Positions 7,664 through 17,663 are shown, numbered from the stretch's first letter. The stretch: DNA of 64,000 bases from Phyllobacterium trifolii (GCF_014192095.1 NZ_JACHXN010000001.1:310001-374000); one strand, 5' to 3'. The notes: generated by a model not told the origin, from the letters alone. Numbers and translations are program-made.

Positions 7664-9817
7664 TCAGTGCGCAAGCACGGCCAAAAGCAGCAAGGCAACG
7701 ATATTGGTGATCTTGATCGCCGGATTGACAGCGGGACCCGCCGTGTCCTTGTAAGGATCGCCAACGGTATCGCCCGTTACCGACGCCTTGTGCGCTTCCG
7801 AACCCTTCATGTGGCGCGTTCCATCCTTGTCGACGAAGCCGTCTTCGAAGGATTTCTTTGCGTTGTCCCAGGCACCACCGCCTGACGTCATCGAAATGGC
7901 GACGAATATGCCATTGATGATAACGCCCAGGAGCGAAGCACCGAGAGCAGCGAAGGCAGAAGCCTTTGAGCCCGAAATCAACAGCACGCCGAAATACACG
8001 ACAAGCGGTGCCAGCACAGGCAGGAGCGAAGGAACAACCATTTCCTTAATCGCAGCGCGGGTGAGAATGTCCACTGCCCTCGCATAGTCCGGCCGTTCCG
8101 TGCCCTGCATGATGCCTGGCTTTTCGCGGAACTGGCGGCGCACTTCCTCCACAACGGAGCCTGCTGCACGGCCAACTGCCGTCATCGCAATACCGCCGAA
8201 GAGATAAGGAATGAGGCCGCCGAAGATGAGACCAGCAACCACGTAGGGGTTGGACAGCTCAAAGTTGACGGCACCAATGCCTTTGAAGTAGGAAAACGCC
8301 GTCGCGCCGGCCTTATCGGCCTCCGCTATGAAGAACTTCAGGTCGTTCGAATAAGCGGCGAACAGCACCAATGCGCCGAGACCGGCAGAACCGATCGCAT
8401 AGCCCTTGGTGACCGCCTTTGTCGTGTTACCCACCGCATCGAGCGCATCGGTAGACTTGCGCACTTCCGGATCGAGACCCGCCATTTCGGCAATACCGCC
8501 GGCATTGTCAGTGACAGGTCCGAAGGCGTCGAGCGCCACGATCATACCGGCGATACCGAGCATCGCTGTGACTGCGATGCCAGTGCCGAACAAACCCGCG
8601 AGCTGATAGGTCCAGATGATGCCACCGACAATGACAAGAGCTGGCAAGGCGGTCGATTCGAGCGAGACCGCAAGTCCCTGGATCACGTTGGTTCCATGAC
8701 CGGTAACCGAAGCCTGCGCGATTGAATTGACCGGGCGCTTATTGGTGCCAGTATAATACTCCGTGATGACCACGATCAGCGCCGTCACCACCAGACCGAG
8801 TATTCCGCAGAAAAACAGGTTCCTTCCGGTGATCAACTGACCATCGACTGTACCTATCTCACCCCAGCCGACCGTTGCGGAAGTTGCCGCCGCAAGGCCG
8901 AGGATCGACAGAAGCCCCGTCACGATCAGCCCCTTGTAGAGAGCACCCATGATGGAGTTATTTGCGCCAAGCTTAACGAAGAACGTGCCGGCGATAGAGG
9001 TGACGATGCACGCGCCGCAGATGGCCAATGGGTAGAGCATGACCGCACTGAGGACAGGCGTTGCGGCAAAAAAGATTGCACCGAGAACCATGGTTGCGAC
9101 AATCGTCACCGCATAAGTCTCGAACAAATCGGCCGCCATGCCGGCGCAATCACCGACATTGTCGCCGACATTATCGGCGATCGTCGCAGGGTTGCGGGGG
9201 TCGTCCTCAGGGATGCCAGCCTCGACCTTGCCAACGAGATCACCACCAACGTCAGCACCCTTGGTAAAGATACCACCGCCGAGACGCGCGAAAATGGAAA
9301 TGAGGGAGGCGCCGAAACCGAGTGAGACAAGCGCGTCGATCACAGTGCGATCGGCGGGCCCATAACCCATCGGTCCAGTCAGTATCCAGTAATAGACGGA
9401 CACGCCGAGCAAGGCCAAACCCGCGACCAGCATGCCGGTAATCGCGCCCGACTTGAAAGCGATTTCAAGGCCCGCGGCAAGACTGCGAGATGCGGCCTGT
9501 GCCGTACGGACATTGGCACGGACAGAAACGTGCATGCCGATGAAACCGGCAAGCCCTGACAGCACTGCGCCAATCAGAAAGCCGATCGCAGCCGTTCCGG
9601 TAAGCAGAAACCAGACTGCAAGGAAGACGACGACGCCGACGATGGCGATCGTGGTGTACTGACGTGTGAGATATGCCTGTGCGCCTTCACGAATTGCACC
9701 GGCGATTTCTTGCATGCGCGCATTGCCCTGGTCCGCCGCGAGCACCGATTTGGTGGCTAGAAACGCGTAGACAATAGACAGCAGACCGCAGGCAATGACC
9801 AAAAACAGTATTGTCAT
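7664..9817 (-). CDS. hppA: K+-independent proton-translocating pyrophosphatase
   Basis: This 717-aa membrane protein hydrolyses pyrophosphate and pumps protons across the inner membrane. It has about 16 hydrophobic segments and the substrate-site motifs [31 protein letters not shown] and a final [14 protein letters not shown]. The signature [10 protein letters not shown] carries Lys where K+-dependent enzymes carry Ala (GNTTAA) and Thr where they carry Gly, so I assign it to the K+-independent, H+-pumping class. It stands alone with its own terminator and a 237-bp upstream spacer. In alphaproteobacteria it saves energy by recycling biosynthetic pyrophosphate, often under acid or low-energy conditions. 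Confidence 0.97.
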   Translation of the reverse strand: MTILFLVIACGLLSIVYAFLATKSVLAADQGNARMQEIAGAIREGAQAYLTRQYTTIAIVGVVVFLAVWFLLTGTAAIGFLIGAVLSGLAGFIGMHVSVRANVRTAQAASRSLAAGLEIAFKSGAITGMLVAGLALLGVSVYYWILTGPMGYGPADRTVIDALVSLGFGASLISIFARLGGGIFTKGADVGGDLVGKVEAGIPEDDPRNPATIADNVGDNVGDCAGMAADLFETYAVTIVATMVLGAIFFAATPVLSAVMLYPLAICGACIVTSIAGTFFVKLGANNSIMGALYKGLIVTGLLSILGLAAATSATVGWGEIGTVDGQLITGRNLFFCGILGLVVTALIVVITEYYTGTNKRPVNSIAQASVTGHGTNVIQGLAVSLESTALPALVIVGGIIWTYQLAGLFGTGIAVTAMLGIAGMIVALDAFGPVTDNAGGIAEMAGLDPEVRKSTDALDAVGNTTKAVTKGYAIGSAGLGALVLFAAYSNDLKFFIAEADKAGATAFSYFKGIGAVNFELSNPYVVAGLIFGGLIPYLFGGIAMTAVGRAAGSVVEEVRRQFREKPGIMQGTERPDYARAVDILTRAAIKEMVVPSLLPVLAPLVVYFGVLLISGSKASAFAALGASLLGVIINGIFVAISMTSGGGAWDNAKKSFEDGFVDKDGTRHMKGSEAHKASVTGDTVGDPYKDTAGPAVNPAIKITNIVALLLLAVLAH

Positions 9818-10054
9818 GCCACTCCCTCAGATTTTGACCGGAAAAACCCCTCCCCGGGTCACGTTCGGTACGGCACACAAAGAAATCCGCCAGGCCGGCA
9901 GAAACGCGACCGTATGTGTAAGGAGTAGCGAAGCAAATGTGAAAACGTCAAGGTCTTTCGCATCTTAGCGAAACGCAAGACGAAAGTAGGGCTAGCCGCC
10001 GCACGGATGGCAGGCCAATGTTCAAGGCGGCGTAGTAGTTGTGTGAGACAATGC

Positions 10055-10276
10055 GTGGATGCAATTTATAACGAACGAGTCAAATTGTTTGCGACGTTCG
10101 TGAATAGCGTAGGCGTCGCGATTTTTGCAGTTGGTGGCGTAGCTCCGATGGTGTCGGCTCTATATGGTCCTACCGGACCGACATTGCTCTTGGCTTCTGT
10201 CAGCACCATTTGTATCGTAGTTGCAGGTATCATACACTACAGCGCAAGCACTTTCCTCAAGAGGATGAGGCCGTGA
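10055..10276 (+). CDS. Small membrane protein, 73 aa
   Basis: The protein has two clear hydrophobic segments (FATFVNSVGVAIFAVGGVAP and LLLASVSTICIVVAGIIHY) separated by a short polar loop, and a basic C-terminus (FLKRMRP). The frame is open from 10007, but the first part lacks coding character; I place the start at the GTG at 10055, and a TTG at 10085 cannot be excluded. No family is recognised. Its stop overlaps the start of the next small gene in a GTGA arrangement, which indicates translational coupling and argues that both frames are real. It lies between divergent hppA and convergent nusB. Confidence 0.6.
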   Translation: MDAIYNERVKLFATFVNSVGVAIFAVGGVAPMVSALYGPTGPTLLLASVSTICIVVAGIIHYSASTFLKRMRP

Positions 10277-10398
10277 CCACTCTGCAAATGCTCTCGTTTT
10301 TTATAATGCCCGTGGCAGGTTTAATTCTTGCAGGCGCTGTACTTTTCTATGATTGGAAGTACCCCCCCAAGCATCATCGCCCTCACGACTCAAAATAG
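10273..10398 (+). CDS. Very small membrane protein, 41 aa
   Basis: GTG at 10273 overlaps the stop of the preceding gene (GTGA). The product has one membrane segment (MLSFFIMPVAGLILAGAVLF) followed by YDWKYPPKHHRPHDSK, a basic, His-rich tail likely to lie in the cytoplasm. No family is recognised. Size, overlap and shared topology suggest the two small proteins form a complex. It ends 15 bp before the convergent nusB stop with no obvious terminator between them. Confidence 0.55.
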   Translation: MTTLQMLSFFIMPVAGLILAGAVLFYDWKYPPKHHRPHDSK

Positions 10399-10413
10399 AA
10401 AATTAGAATTCTC

Positions 10414-10920
10414 TTAACGCCGTGGGCCTTTAACGCCCTTGCTCTCACCGCGAAGTTCAAAAGCCAGTCGATCCAGAACAGCATTGACTAGCTTGGGTTC
10501 TTCTTCCGAATAAAACGCCTTGGCGATGTCGACATATTCCGACACGATGACAGCCGTTGGGACATCAGCCTTGTTCTTCAGTTCCCAGATGCCGGCGCGC
10601 AAGATCGCACGCAGCGTCGAATCAAGACGTGACAGCGGCCAGTCCTCGGTCAGAGCCTGACGGATCATTGGGTCCAGCGTAGTCTGATCGGCAACGACGC
10701 CTGAGACAATGGCGCGAAACCATTGCGGGTCGGCATCGAGATATTGCTTGCCATCCACTTCCTTGCCGAGACGGTGTTCCTCGTATTCTGCCACGACCTC
10801 AAGCACGCCTGTACCCGCTACATCCATCTGATAGAGGGCTTGAACTGCAGCCAGCCGAGCAACGCCACGTTTATTCGCGGTCTTCACGAGAGGGCTTTGC
10901 TCGTCTTTTGGAGAAGGCAT
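10414..10920 (-). CDS. nusB: Transcription antitermination factor NusB
   Basis: NusB binds boxA RNA together with NusE (ribosomal protein S10) and supports antitermination of rRNA operons. The all-helical fold is recognised from [16 protein letters not shown] near the start, the [16 protein letters not shown] segment (about 106-121) and [27 protein letters not shown] (about 130-156). The 168-aa length is typical of alphaproteobacteria. It follows ribH by 3 bp, the usual ribH-nusB pairing, and is the last gene of the nrdR-ribD-ribE-ribH-nusB run. No terminator is visible after it. Confidence 0.96.
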   Translation of the reverse strand: MPSPKDEQSPLVKTANKRGVARLAAVQALYQMDVAGTGVLEVVAEYEEHRLGKEVDGKQYLDADPQWFRAIVSGVVADQTTLDPMIRQALTEDWPLSRLDSTLRAILRAGIWELKNKADVPTAVIVSEYVDIAKAFYSEEEPKLVNAVLDRLAFELRGESKGVKGPRR

Positions 10921-10923
10921 CGA

Positions 10924-11385
10924 TCAGGCTCCGAGCTTGTCCTTGAGGGCAATCATGGTCAGTGCAGCGCGTGCCGCAAAGCCACCCTTGTCCTTGTCTT
11001 CACGCCGTGCGCGCACCCATGCCTGCTCTTCATTTTCGACAGTCAGGATGCCGTTACCGATGGCAATGCTTTCCTCGACAGCAAGGTCCATCAGCGCGCG
11101 GCAGGATTCATTGGCGACGATATCAAAATGATATGTCTCGCCGCGGATGACCGTGCCCAGCGCTACATAACCATCATACTCGGTCCCGCCATCCTCCGCA
11201 CCATCAAGCGCAAAGGAAATGACAGCTGGCACCTCAAGTGCGCCGGGAACGGTAACGACATCATAGGTGGCATTGGCTTCATCGAGGGCCAATTTTGCAC
11301 CATTTAGCAAGGCATCCGACAAATCTTCATAGAATCGCGCTTCCACGATCAACAGATGTGGCGCGTGCGTCTTTTTTTTCGACAT
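10924..11385 (-). CDS. ribH: 6,7-dimethyl-8-ribityllumazine synthase
   Basis: RibH makes lumazine from the ribityl-aminopyrimidine product of RibD and dihydroxybutanone phosphate, the penultimate step of riboflavin synthesis. Motifs are [11 protein letters not shown] (about 45-55), [14 protein letters not shown] with the catalytic His (about 76-89) and [13 protein letters not shown] (about 112-124). An upstream ATG at 11454 would add 23 residues read from the adjacent repeat; the ATG at 11385 follows CGGAG and gives a normal 153-aa protein, so I prefer it. The repeat element at 11402-11520 separates it from ribE. Confidence 0.96.
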   Translation of the reverse strand: MSKKKTHAPHLLIVEARFYEDLSDALLNGAKLALDEANATYDVVTVPGALEVPAVISFALDGAEDGGTEYDGYVALGTVIRGETYHFDIVANESCRALMDLAVEESIAIGNGILTVENEEQAWVRARREDKDKGGFAARAALTMIALKDKLGA

Positions 11386-11401
11386 GATAGCTCCGAAGGG
11401 A

Positions 11402-11520
11402 ATAAATCCACCCCGATGGTCATCTGAAGCGATCGTCTGCGCTCCGGTGCTCATGAACCCAAAAGTTCACTGCGCTCCGGTTCTCGAAAACCGCATCAGC
11501 TAACCTGTCAAGGTGAATTT
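11402..11520. repeat. Interspersed structured repeat, copy A
   Basis: Member of the four-copy family. The core has GCGCTCCGGTGCTCA (11440-11453) and GCGCTCCGGTTCTCGAAAAC around a hairpin TGAAC (11454-11458) / GTTCA (11465-11469). The outer ends are weakly complementary (AAATCCACC against AGGTGAATTT). In the other copies the central stem is CGTAC/GTACG, so this copy has changed both arms while keeping the pairing. It sits between ribE and ribH. Confidence 0.8.
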
Positions 11521-11551
11521 CAAAAGGTCTCTTTAGTTGTTGGTTCAGGTC

Positions 11552-12166
11552 CTAGGCTGATTTCGGATATTCTGCAAGCCGTGCAGCGTATCGCGCCATC
11601 TGATCTATTTCGATATTGACCTTGTCGCCAACCTTGCGATCGCCCCAAGTGGTCACTTCCAGCGAATGACGAATGAGGAGAACATCGAACTCGTTGCCAT
11701 TGACACCGTTGACCGTGAGCGACGTACCATCCAGCGCGACGGAACCCTTCTGTGCGATGAACCGTGCAAGTTGCCCGGGCACACGCAGTGTGAAACGAAC
11801 GGCATCGCCCTCGTCCTCACGCTTGATGATTTCCGCCATCGCGTCGATATGGCCGGATACGAGATGGCCGCCCATCTCGTCACCGAGTTTCAGCGAGCGC
11901 TCGAGATTGATGCGTGTTCCGGTCTTCCAGCCGGAAATGGTGGTAAGCCGCAGCGCTTCTTCCCAGGCTTCGGCCTCAAACCAGCGCGCATTGGAGCCTC
12001 TTTCGGGAAGGGTTGTTACGGTGAGGCAAACGCCGGAGCATGAAATGGATGCACCGATCTCGATCGTTTCCGGGTCGTAATTGGTCTCGACACGCAGCAG
12101 CACGCCTTCATTGAGCGGCTTCACCTGACCTATCCTGCCAATATCCGTTACAATTCCCGTAAACAT
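11552..12166 (-). CDS. ribE: Riboflavin synthase alpha chain
   Basis: The enzyme dismutates two lumazines to riboflavin. It shows the duplicated beta-barrel halves, each opening with the typical pattern: MFTGIVTDIGRIGQV at the start and HLVSGHIDAMAEI near the middle, with SISCSGVCLTVT in half one and SVALDGTSLTVNGV in half two. The frame extends upstream to 12247, but the family starts at MFTGIV, which gives 12166 and 204 aa, 10 bp after the ribD stop. The ribosome binding site AGGG is about 9 bases upstream. It is co-oriented with ribD and ribH in a riboflavin cluster. Confidence 0.96.
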   Translation of the reverse strand: MFTGIVTDIGRIGQVKPLNEGVLLRVETNYDPETIEIGASISCSGVCLTVTTLPERGSNARWFEAEAWEEALRLTTISGWKTGTRINLERSLKLGDEMGGHLVSGHIDAMAEIIKREDEGDAVRFTLRVPGQLARFIAQKGSVALDGTSLTVNGVNGNEFDVLLIRHSLEVTTWGDRKVGDKVNIEIDQMARYAARLAEYPKSA

Positions 12167-12176
12167 CCGCGATTCC

Positions 12177-13283
12177 CTAGAGAGGTCTGACATATTCGCT
12201 GTAGCGATCTTCACCGAAGCGATATTCATGTGACAGGTTGAAACCACGAGCCATATGGGAGCGCAGTGCAGGCACTACAACCCCGCCTTCACTACCAATT
12301 GCAGACAGACCTTCGAACAGGGCCAGACGATCCACCAGATCTTCCTGCAGCAACGAGCCGGCGACGGTCGCACCACCTTCAACCATCAGGGTTGCCATGC
12401 CCTGTGCCGCAAGATCGTCCAGCAGCTCCGGCAGTGCGGTCGCACCGCAATCGGTTTCGGTCGCTAGGATGCGGCAACCAGCGGCTTCCAATGCTTGCCG
12501 TTTGGCTGAATCAGCTTCTGCATTGGCGGCGATCCAAACCGGAACAGTGCCAGCAGTTCTGACCAGAGAGCTATCAAGCGGTAAACGAAGCCGGCTATCG
12601 AGCACGATGCGGGTAGGAGAACGGGCCTCCAGGCCCGGCAAGCGACAGGTCAGCAGGGGATCATCGGTAAGAACCGTTCCGATACCGACGAGGATCGCAT
12701 CGGACTCGGCGCGCATGAGGTGAACCTGCGCGCGCGATACCGGACCGGTGATCGCAACCTGCCCATGCCCCTTGTCGCCGATGAAGCCGTCGCTCGAAAG
12801 CGCAAGCTTTAGAGTTACTTCCGGGCGCTTTTTGGAAGATCGAATCAGGTAACCGGCGAGATAATCGGCGGCTTCTGCCCGAAGCACGTTTTCCTCGACT
12901 TCGATGCCGGCAGTGCGCAGGATGGCATAGCCCTTACCAGCCACACGTTCATCGGGATCGCTTGCGGCCGAAACCACCCGGATGACACCAGCCGTGACCA
13001 GTGCATTGGCGCAAGGGGGAGTCCTGCCGTGGTGGGCACACGGCTCCAATGTAACGTAGGCTGTGGCGCCTCGGGCTTTCTCGCCAGCTTCGAGCAGAGC
13101 CTGTGTTTCCGCATGCGGGCGTCCGCCTATGGCGGTAACTCCGCGCCCCACAATCACGCCGTCCTTGACGATCAATGTTGCGACGGAGGGATTTGTTCCA
13201 GTCAGCCCCTGATGGGTGCGTGACAAGCGAATGGCCGCTGCCATGTAGCGGTGATCAAGAACAGAAGCTGCCATCGGATTCAT
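12177..13283 (-). CDS. ribD: Bifunctional riboflavin deaminase-reductase RibD
   Basis: The N-terminal deaminase (residues 10-150) has the zinc site HAETQAL and [11 protein letters not shown]; the C-terminal reductase (about 155-365) starts at [16 protein letters not shown] and includes [13 protein letters not shown] and a glycine-rich [15 protein letters not shown] site. It carries out the second and third steps of the pyrimidine branch of riboflavin synthesis. Its start overlaps the nrdR stop by four bases, and ribE follows after 10 bp, so nrdR-ribD-ribE appear to be one transcript. Length 368 aa is normal. Confidence 0.97.
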   Translation of the reverse strand: MNPMAASVLDHRYMAAAIRLSRTHQGLTGTNPSVATLIVKDGVIVGRGVTAIGGRPHAETQALLEAGEKARGATAYVTLEPCAHHGRTPPCANALVTAGVIRVVSAASDPDERVAGKGYAILRTAGIEVEENVLRAEAADYLAGYLIRSSKKRPEVTLKLALSSDGFIGDKGHGQVAITGPVSRAQVHLMRAESDAILVGIGTVLTDDPLLTCRLPGLEARSPTRIVLDSRLRLPLDSSLVRTAGTVPVWIAANAEADSAKRQALEAAGCRILATETDCGATALPELLDDLAAQGMATLMVEGGATVAGSLLQEDLVDRLALFEGLSAIGSEGGVVVPALRSHMARGFNLSHEYRFGEDRYSEYVRPL

Positions 13284-13762
13284 TCATCCTTGACAGGTTC
13301 GGCTGCTATGTCACCGGCGGTAATCTCATCGATAACATCGTGAAAGTCCTTGGCTTCGCGGAAATTGCGATAGACCGAAGCAAAGCGGATATAGGCAATG
13401 TCGTCGATGCCCTTCAGCGCGTCCATCACCAGCCGGCCAATCTCATCGGAGCTGACCTCCGGCTCGCCAGAGCTTTCCAGCTGGCGAACGATACCGGATA
13501 CGGCGCGTTCCACTCGCTCGGGATCGACCTGCCGCTTGCGCAATGCGATTTCAACCGAACGCATCAGCTTGTCGCGGTCGAAAGCAACCTTGCGGCCGCT
13601 TTTCTTGACGACGGAAAGGTCACGCAGTTGCACGCGTTCGAAGGTGGTGAAACGTCCGCCGCAATCGGGACAGACGCGCCGACGCCTGATTACGGCACCA
13701 TCTTCCGCAGGGCGGGAATCTTTCACCTGAGTATCTTCGGACTGGCAATAGGGACAACGCAT
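13280..13762 (-). CDS. nrdR: Transcriptional repressor NrdR
   Basis: NrdR represses ribonucleotide reductase genes when dATP is high. The N-terminal zinc ribbon has Cys3, Cys6, Cys31 and Cys34 ([10 protein letters not shown] and [10 protein letters not shown]), followed by an ATP-cone domain ([18 protein letters not shown] onward). Length 160 aa is normal. It overlaps ribD by four bases. The nrdR-ribD neighbourhood downstream of glyA is common in alphaproteobacteria. I looked for an NrdR box upstream of this gene and saw no convincing one; its targets are not in this window. Confidence 0.97.
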   Translation of the reverse strand: MRCPYCQSEDTQVKDSRPAEDGAVIRRRRVCPDCGGRFTTFERVQLRDLSVVKKSGRKVAFDRDKLMRSVEIALRKRQVDPERVERAVSGIVRQLESSGEPEVSSDEIGRLVMDALKGIDDIAYIRFASVYRNFREAKDFHDVIDEITAGDIAAEPVKDE

Positions 13763-13870
13763 CGATGAGCTCTCTGAACACGATTCTAAAATCGCTGCAA
13801 AGATAATGTCTTTCGGTGCGAGATTAAAGCGTTCCTGCGATACGAACTGTCAACCAATAGACGTAGGAGA

Positions 13871-13898
13871 ACAATCTCCCCGCTGCCGGGGAGATTGT
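13871..13898 (-). terminator. Hairpin downstream of glyA
   Basis: An 11-bp perfect stem, ACAATCTCCCC (13871-13881) with GGGGAGATTGT (13888-13898), and a 6-nt loop. It lies 10 bp past the glyA stop. The U tract after the stem on the minus strand is poor, so it may work inefficiently or protect the mRNA end. Confidence 0.6.
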
Positions 13899-13908
13899 TG
13901 CCACCGTA

Positions 13909-15201
13909 TTATCCAAGGTATGGATAGAGCGGGAAGCGGTCCGTCAGCGTAACGACCTTCTGCTGAACCGCTTTTTCAACGGCAGCATTCCCCTCGTCGG
14001 AATTGGCCACCTTGAGGCCGTCCAGAACTTCCGAAATCAGATTGCCGATTTCGGTGAATTCTGCCGCACCGAAACCACGTGTCGTTCCGGCCGGTGTGCC
14101 GAGGCGAACGCCGGACGTAACAAAAGGCTTCTCCGGATCGAAAGGGATGCCGTTCTTGTTGCAGGTGATATTGGCCCGTCCGAGCGCTGCTTCGGCACGT
14201 TTGCCGGTTGCATTCTTCGGGCGCAAATCGACCAGCATCAGATGATTGTCGGTGCCGCCGGAGACGATATCGAGGCCGTTCTTCTTCAAAGTCTCGGCCA
14301 GCGTTTTCGCGTTGGCGGCGACATTCTGGGCATAGGTCTTGAATTCCGGCTTCAACGCTTCACCGAATGCAACGGCCTTTGCAGCGATGACATGCATGAG
14401 CGGGCCACCCTGAAGCCCGGGGAACACGGCCGAATTCATCTTCTTGGCGATCTCCGGGTCATTGCTGAGGATCATGCCACCGCGCGGACCGCGCAACGAT
14501 TTGTGTGTCGTCGTGGTGACGACGTGCGCGTGCGGGACAGGAGACGGGTGCACGCCAGCAGCAACGAGACCAGCAATATGCGCCATATCGACCATAAGAT
14601 AAGCGCCAACGCTATCTGCGATTTCGCGAAAACGCTTCCAATCCCAGATGCGTGAATAGGCGGTGCCGCCGGCAAGGATCAATTTTGGCCTGGTCTCATG
14701 CGCTTGTTTCTCGATCGCATCCATGTCGAGGAGGTGATCGTCCTGGCGTACGCCATAGGAGACGACCTTGAACCATTTGCCGGACATGTTCACGGGGGAG
14801 CCGTGGGTAAGGTGACCGCCTGAATTGAGATCGAGACCCATGAACGTATCGCCCGGCTGCAGGAGGGCCAGGAAAACCGCCTGGTTCATCTGGCTGCCGG
14901 AATTCGGCTGGACATTGGCAAATTCGCAGCCAAACAGCTGCTTGGCACGCTCGATCGCCAATTCTTCCGCGATATCAACGAACTGGCAGCCGCCATAGTA
15001 GCGCTTGCCCGGATAGCCCTCGGCATATTTGTTGGTCATGATCGAGCCCTGTGCTTCGAGCACCGCGCGCGACACGATGTTTTCCGATGCGATCAGCTCA
15101 ATCTCATGGCGCTGACGGCCAAGTTCCTTGCGGATGGAGCTGAAAATCTCCGGATCGATTTCTTCGAGCGATGCGTTGAAAAATGTATCTGCATTCGACA
15201 T
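13909..15201 (-). CDS. glyA: Serine hydroxymethyltransferase
   Basis: A PLP enzyme that interconverts serine and glycine and loads one-carbon units onto tetrahydrofolate. The PLP lysine is in [30 protein letters not shown] (about 98-111) and the substrate-site [10 protein letters not shown] near the start are also present. Upstream in-frame ATG codons reach 15237, but starting at MSNADTFF (15201) gives 430 aa, the usual family length. It precedes nrdR-ribD on the same strand but is separated from them by 146 bp and a hairpin. It supplies one-carbon units for the purine pathway, of which purC, purS and purQ are at 42-44 kb. Confidence 0.97.
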   Translation of the reverse strand: MSNADTFFNASLEEIDPEIFSSIRKELGRQRHEIELIASENIVSRAVLEAQGSIMTNKYAEGYPGKRYYGGCQFVDIAEELAIERAKQLFGCEFANVQPNSGSQMNQAVFLALLQPGDTFMGLDLNSGGHLTHGSPVNMSGKWFKVVSYGVRQDDHLLDMDAIEKQAHETRPKLILAGGTAYSRIWDWKRFREIADSVGAYLMVDMAHIAGLVAAGVHPSPVPHAHVVTTTTHKSLRGPRGGMILSNDPEIAKKMNSAVFPGLQGGPLMHVIAAKAVAFGEALKPEFKTYAQNVAANAKTLAETLKKNGLDIVSGGTDNHLMLVDLRPKNATGKRAEAALGRANITCNKNGIPFDPEKPFVTSGVRLGTPAGTTRGFGAAEFTEIGNLISEVLDGLKVANSDEGNAAVEKAVQQKVVTLTDRFPLYPYLG

Positions 15202-15319
15202 GGTGACAGGACCCTCATTTGCCGGTGGGGAATTCATAGGTAATTGCGGCGCATTATCATACTTAAATACCCAAGGCCAATGGCCGGTACGCGAAAAGCA
15301 ATAGCCCGAAACCGCCCTA

Positions 15320-15345
15320 ACAAAAAGACCGCCCGAAGGCGGTCT
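15320..15345 (-). terminator. Rho-independent terminator of the L,D-transpeptidase gene
   Basis: On the minus strand AGACCGCC pairs with GGCGGTCT around a TTCG tetraloop, followed by TTTTTG. It lies about 30 bp after the stop at 15377. Confidence 0.9.
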
Positions 15346-15376
15346 GTTTGTTAGGCATGTGGGCTGCTGCTACCGA

Positions 15377-16657
15377 TCAGGTGTTCGTTCCGATCGACAG
15401 GGCGGCCTGCCCGTCCATCTCGTAGATATCATCGCGCAGGTGGACGACACCGTCGCCTGTCGACCAAGCGCTCACATAAACAAAATGCAAAGGCACCGGA
15501 TTGGTGACTGCAATCGGCGTATTGACGCCGGTCTTAATTGTCGCTTCCATCGTCTGGCGATCCCAGCCCGGCGTGTCGCGCAACAGCCAGACGTTCAGGT
15601 CGCGAACGTTCTGCACGCGCACGCAGCCCGAGGAGTCGAAGCGCATAAGCTTGTTGAAAATGCCCTGCTGCGGCGTGTCATGCATGTAAACCGCATATTG
15701 ATTCGGGAAGTTGATCTTCGTCGAGGACATGGCGTTGATCTTGCCCGGATCCTGGCGGAACATCAGCTTGACAGCATCGTCAGTATTCCAATCGATGGTC
15801 TCCGGCGCAATTTCCTCGCGTGTCTGCTCGTTGAACAGCCGGATCTTGTTGCGCGTCAGATAGGTCGGATCCTTGCGCATCAGCGGAATGATATCCTTCT
15901 GGATAATCGACTTTGGCGCCGTCCAGTAAGGATTGAGGATGACTTCCTGAATCTTGGAGTCGAGAATTGGCGTCTGGCGATCAATCTTGCCGACGATGGC
16001 TGTGTGGCGTTGGGCGACACGGCCAGTTTCCACGGCTTCGATCTGCGCTGCCGGAATGTTGACCATGACATAGCGCGGGCCCTGGTCGTCGCTGGCGAGC
16101 TTACGCAGGCGCTCAAGGTTGGTGTGCAGCTGGCCAAGGCGAATATCGGCCGGCACATTCATTGCCGCGAGCGAATATTGCCCCATGACACCATCGGCCG
16201 GGAGACCGTGACGTGACTGGAAACGCTTCACTGCGGCGTCGACATACGTGTCGAAAGAATTTGACAAGCCGGCTGTTTCGGCAAGGTCACCGGAAATCAT
16301 CAGGCGCTTGCGCATGGCGGGAACGGAAGGATCAACAACGCCGAGCTGCAACTTTACCGTCGGCTGCACTGTGGGCCAGCCGCCGCCGCTGACAATCTGA
16401 TTGTATGTATTGATCGCGCTTTCGGTGAACGAAACCGTCTCCGGGCTTGCGATTGGCTGAAAACCCGCAACTTTTGCACGTGTCGTCGAGCGAGCGTCAA
16501 ACTGGTCATCCCAGTTACCGCGACGCGGAGCGGCAAGAATTTCGCCAATATCCGTCTGCTGTGCAAAGGCCGATGTTGTTACCGCGGCAAGACCAGCAGT
16601 TGCCACGCCAGTTAAAAAGGCGCGGCGATCAAGTGCTGATGATCCAAATTTCTTCAT
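15377..16657 (-). CDS. Tat-exported L,D-transpeptidase (LdtP-like)
   Basis: The N-terminus has a twin-arginine signal (DRRAFLTGVATAGL) with likely cleavage after SAFA near residue 32. A peptidoglycan-binding-1 domain follows (YVDAAVKRFQSRHGLPADGV, about 138-157), then a YkuD catalytic domain with His326 (YMHDTPQQ) and Cys345 (SSGCVRV). The enzyme makes 3-3 cross-links in peptidoglycan or attaches proteins to it, in the periplasm. The regulator LdtR is encoded about 1 kb upstream. In Liberibacter and Sinorhizobium LdtR controls a gene of this type, which makes this a likely target. Length 426 aa fits the YcbB-like subgroup in Rhizobiales. Confidence 0.92.
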   Translation of the reverse strand: MKKFGSSALDRRAFLTGVATAGLAAVTTSAFAQQTDIGEILAAPRRGNWDDQFDARSTTRAKVAGFQPIASPETVSFTESAINTYNQIVSGGGWPTVQPTVKLQLGVVDPSVPAMRKRLMISGDLAETAGLSNSFDTYVDAAVKRFQSRHGLPADGVMGQYSLAAMNVPADIRLGQLHTNLERLRKLASDDQGPRYVMVNIPAAQIEAVETGRVAQRHTAIVGKIDRQTPILDSKIQEVILNPYWTAPKSIIQKDIIPLMRKDPTYLTRNKIRLFNEQTREEIAPETIDWNTDDAVKLMFRQDPGKINAMSSTKINFPNQYAVYMHDTPQQGIFNKLMRFDSSGCVRVQNVRDLNVWLLRDTPGWDRQTMEATIKTGVNTPIAVTNPVPLHFVYVSAWSTGDGVVHLRDDIYEMDGQAALSIGTNT

Positions 16658-16982
16658 ATTTTGTCCAACCCAACTGGAAATCTGCCGTCAACCCGCCGCT
16701 TACCAAGAAAAACAGCTTCGGTCGCGAAAATTATCAGGAACACTCTTAACAAACAGCAACATTCACACTGATCGCGCAATTGTGATGGTTCAAATGCCGA
16801 CCAGCCCTCCGGCTGTCTATGGAACTTCACTGAATATGTGTTGTGGCATTTCCACGGCAATATGGCGGATTAATGACTGCGGGACGAGGGTCCTGACCCC
16901 ATCCCGCTCTTGGCCAGAGTCTGTCATGTCGTGGCGAGTGGTCCTTGGCAACGAAACCTATGACTGAACAGGCCGTCTCTCG
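16658..16982. other. Intergenic region upstream of the L,D-transpeptidase
   Basis: 325 bp lie between the transpeptidase start and the stop of the upstream lipoprotein gene. Short frames on both strands lack ribosome binding sites and look non-coding. The part next to 16657 should contain the transpeptidase promoter and any LdtR site, but I see no strong palindrome. Confidence 0.5.
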
Positions 16983-17246
16983 CTAACGTCTCCCCGCTCC
17001 TCCATGCCCGCCATGACCTCCCGACCCACCAGAGCCACCGAACTCATGATGACCATAGCCACCATTGTCATGAAGACCGCGATGATCGCCGATAGCTCTA
17101 TCGAAGTTCCCGTCATCCCAAAACGGGATACCACCAGGTTGGTCATACTGGTAAGAATACCGACCGCCATCAGTACACATGCACGCAGATAACGGTAAGC
17201 CAGATAGTCCTATCACAGCGATGATAACTACAGATTTGATAGACAT
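16983..17246 (-). CDS. Small Gly/His-rich lipoprotein, 87 aa
   Basis: The signal peptide (IKSVVIIAVIGLSGLPLSAC) ends in a lipobox LSAC, so the mature protein would begin with Cys22 and be lipid-anchored. The mature part has an aromatic/acidic segment and ends in a repetitive Gly-His stretch (GGYGHHEFGGSGGSGGHGG) that could bind metal. AGGAG is eight bases before the ATG at 17246, giving good support. It lies between ldtR and the L,D-transpeptidase on the same strand, so an envelope role is plausible. No family is recognised. The overlapping frame 16958-17170 is a shadow. Confidence 0.65.
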   Translation of the reverse strand: MSIKSVVIIAVIGLSGLPLSACMCTDGGRYSYQYDQPGGIPFWDDGNFDRAIGDHRGLHDNGGYGHHEFGGSGGSGGHGGHGGAGRR

Positions 17247-17610
17247 CGCACATCTCCTGAACGAAGTTACTATGCGGCGCTCGGCGAAGGATCTCGGTAG
17301 TGGCAGCGCAGTTCATCCCGGACGAGAACCGGAATAAAAGCCGGCTCAGCCGTGAAGGTTTTCAGACCTCGTGGGGGAATCTTCTGCACCACGTTATCGG
17401 GGCACGATCGTGCGCCATTCCCGAAATGGGTACACAAACCGCTCTCTACAACTCAGTTTGTTGTGATCGATATGTGAGGAGCACGCACGAGGTAAATTTG
17501 TGGAGCGCGATGCTCTGCTGTGAGAATTCAATGGTTAATATCTGGAGACAGTCGCGTTTGACCCCGCACCATCTAACTCAAGCATGAAACTCCTTGGTTT
17601 TAAACAAACA
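17247..17610. other. Intergenic region between lipoprotein gene and ldtR
   Basis: About 360 bp with no convincing gene. A 95-codon plus-strand frame (17300-17587) lacks a ribosome binding site and has an unnatural composition. The region must hold the promoter of the minus-strand lipoprotein gene near 17260-17320; no clear operator seen. Confidence 0.5.
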
Positions 17611-17643
17611 AAGCCCGCCTTCGTTTTGCGCGAAGCCGGGCTT
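17611..17643 (-). terminator. Terminator of ldtR
   Basis: On the minus strand AAGCCCGGCTTCG pairs with CGAAGGCGGGCTT (one mismatch) and is followed by TTGTTTGTTT. It lies 20 bp past the ldtR stop. Confidence 0.85.
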
Positions 17644-17663
17644 TTGCTGTGGATTGCATGGTC

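Noticed and set aside
11386-12240. FMN riboswitch in the riboflavin cluster
   Set aside because: No RFN-type conserved boxes are visible upstream of ribD, ribE or ribH; the structure before ribH is a copy of the interspersed repeat.
17300-17587. 95-codon plus-strand frame between the lipoprotein gene and ldtR
   Set aside because: No ribosome binding site, unusual Cys/Trp content, and no recognisable domain.
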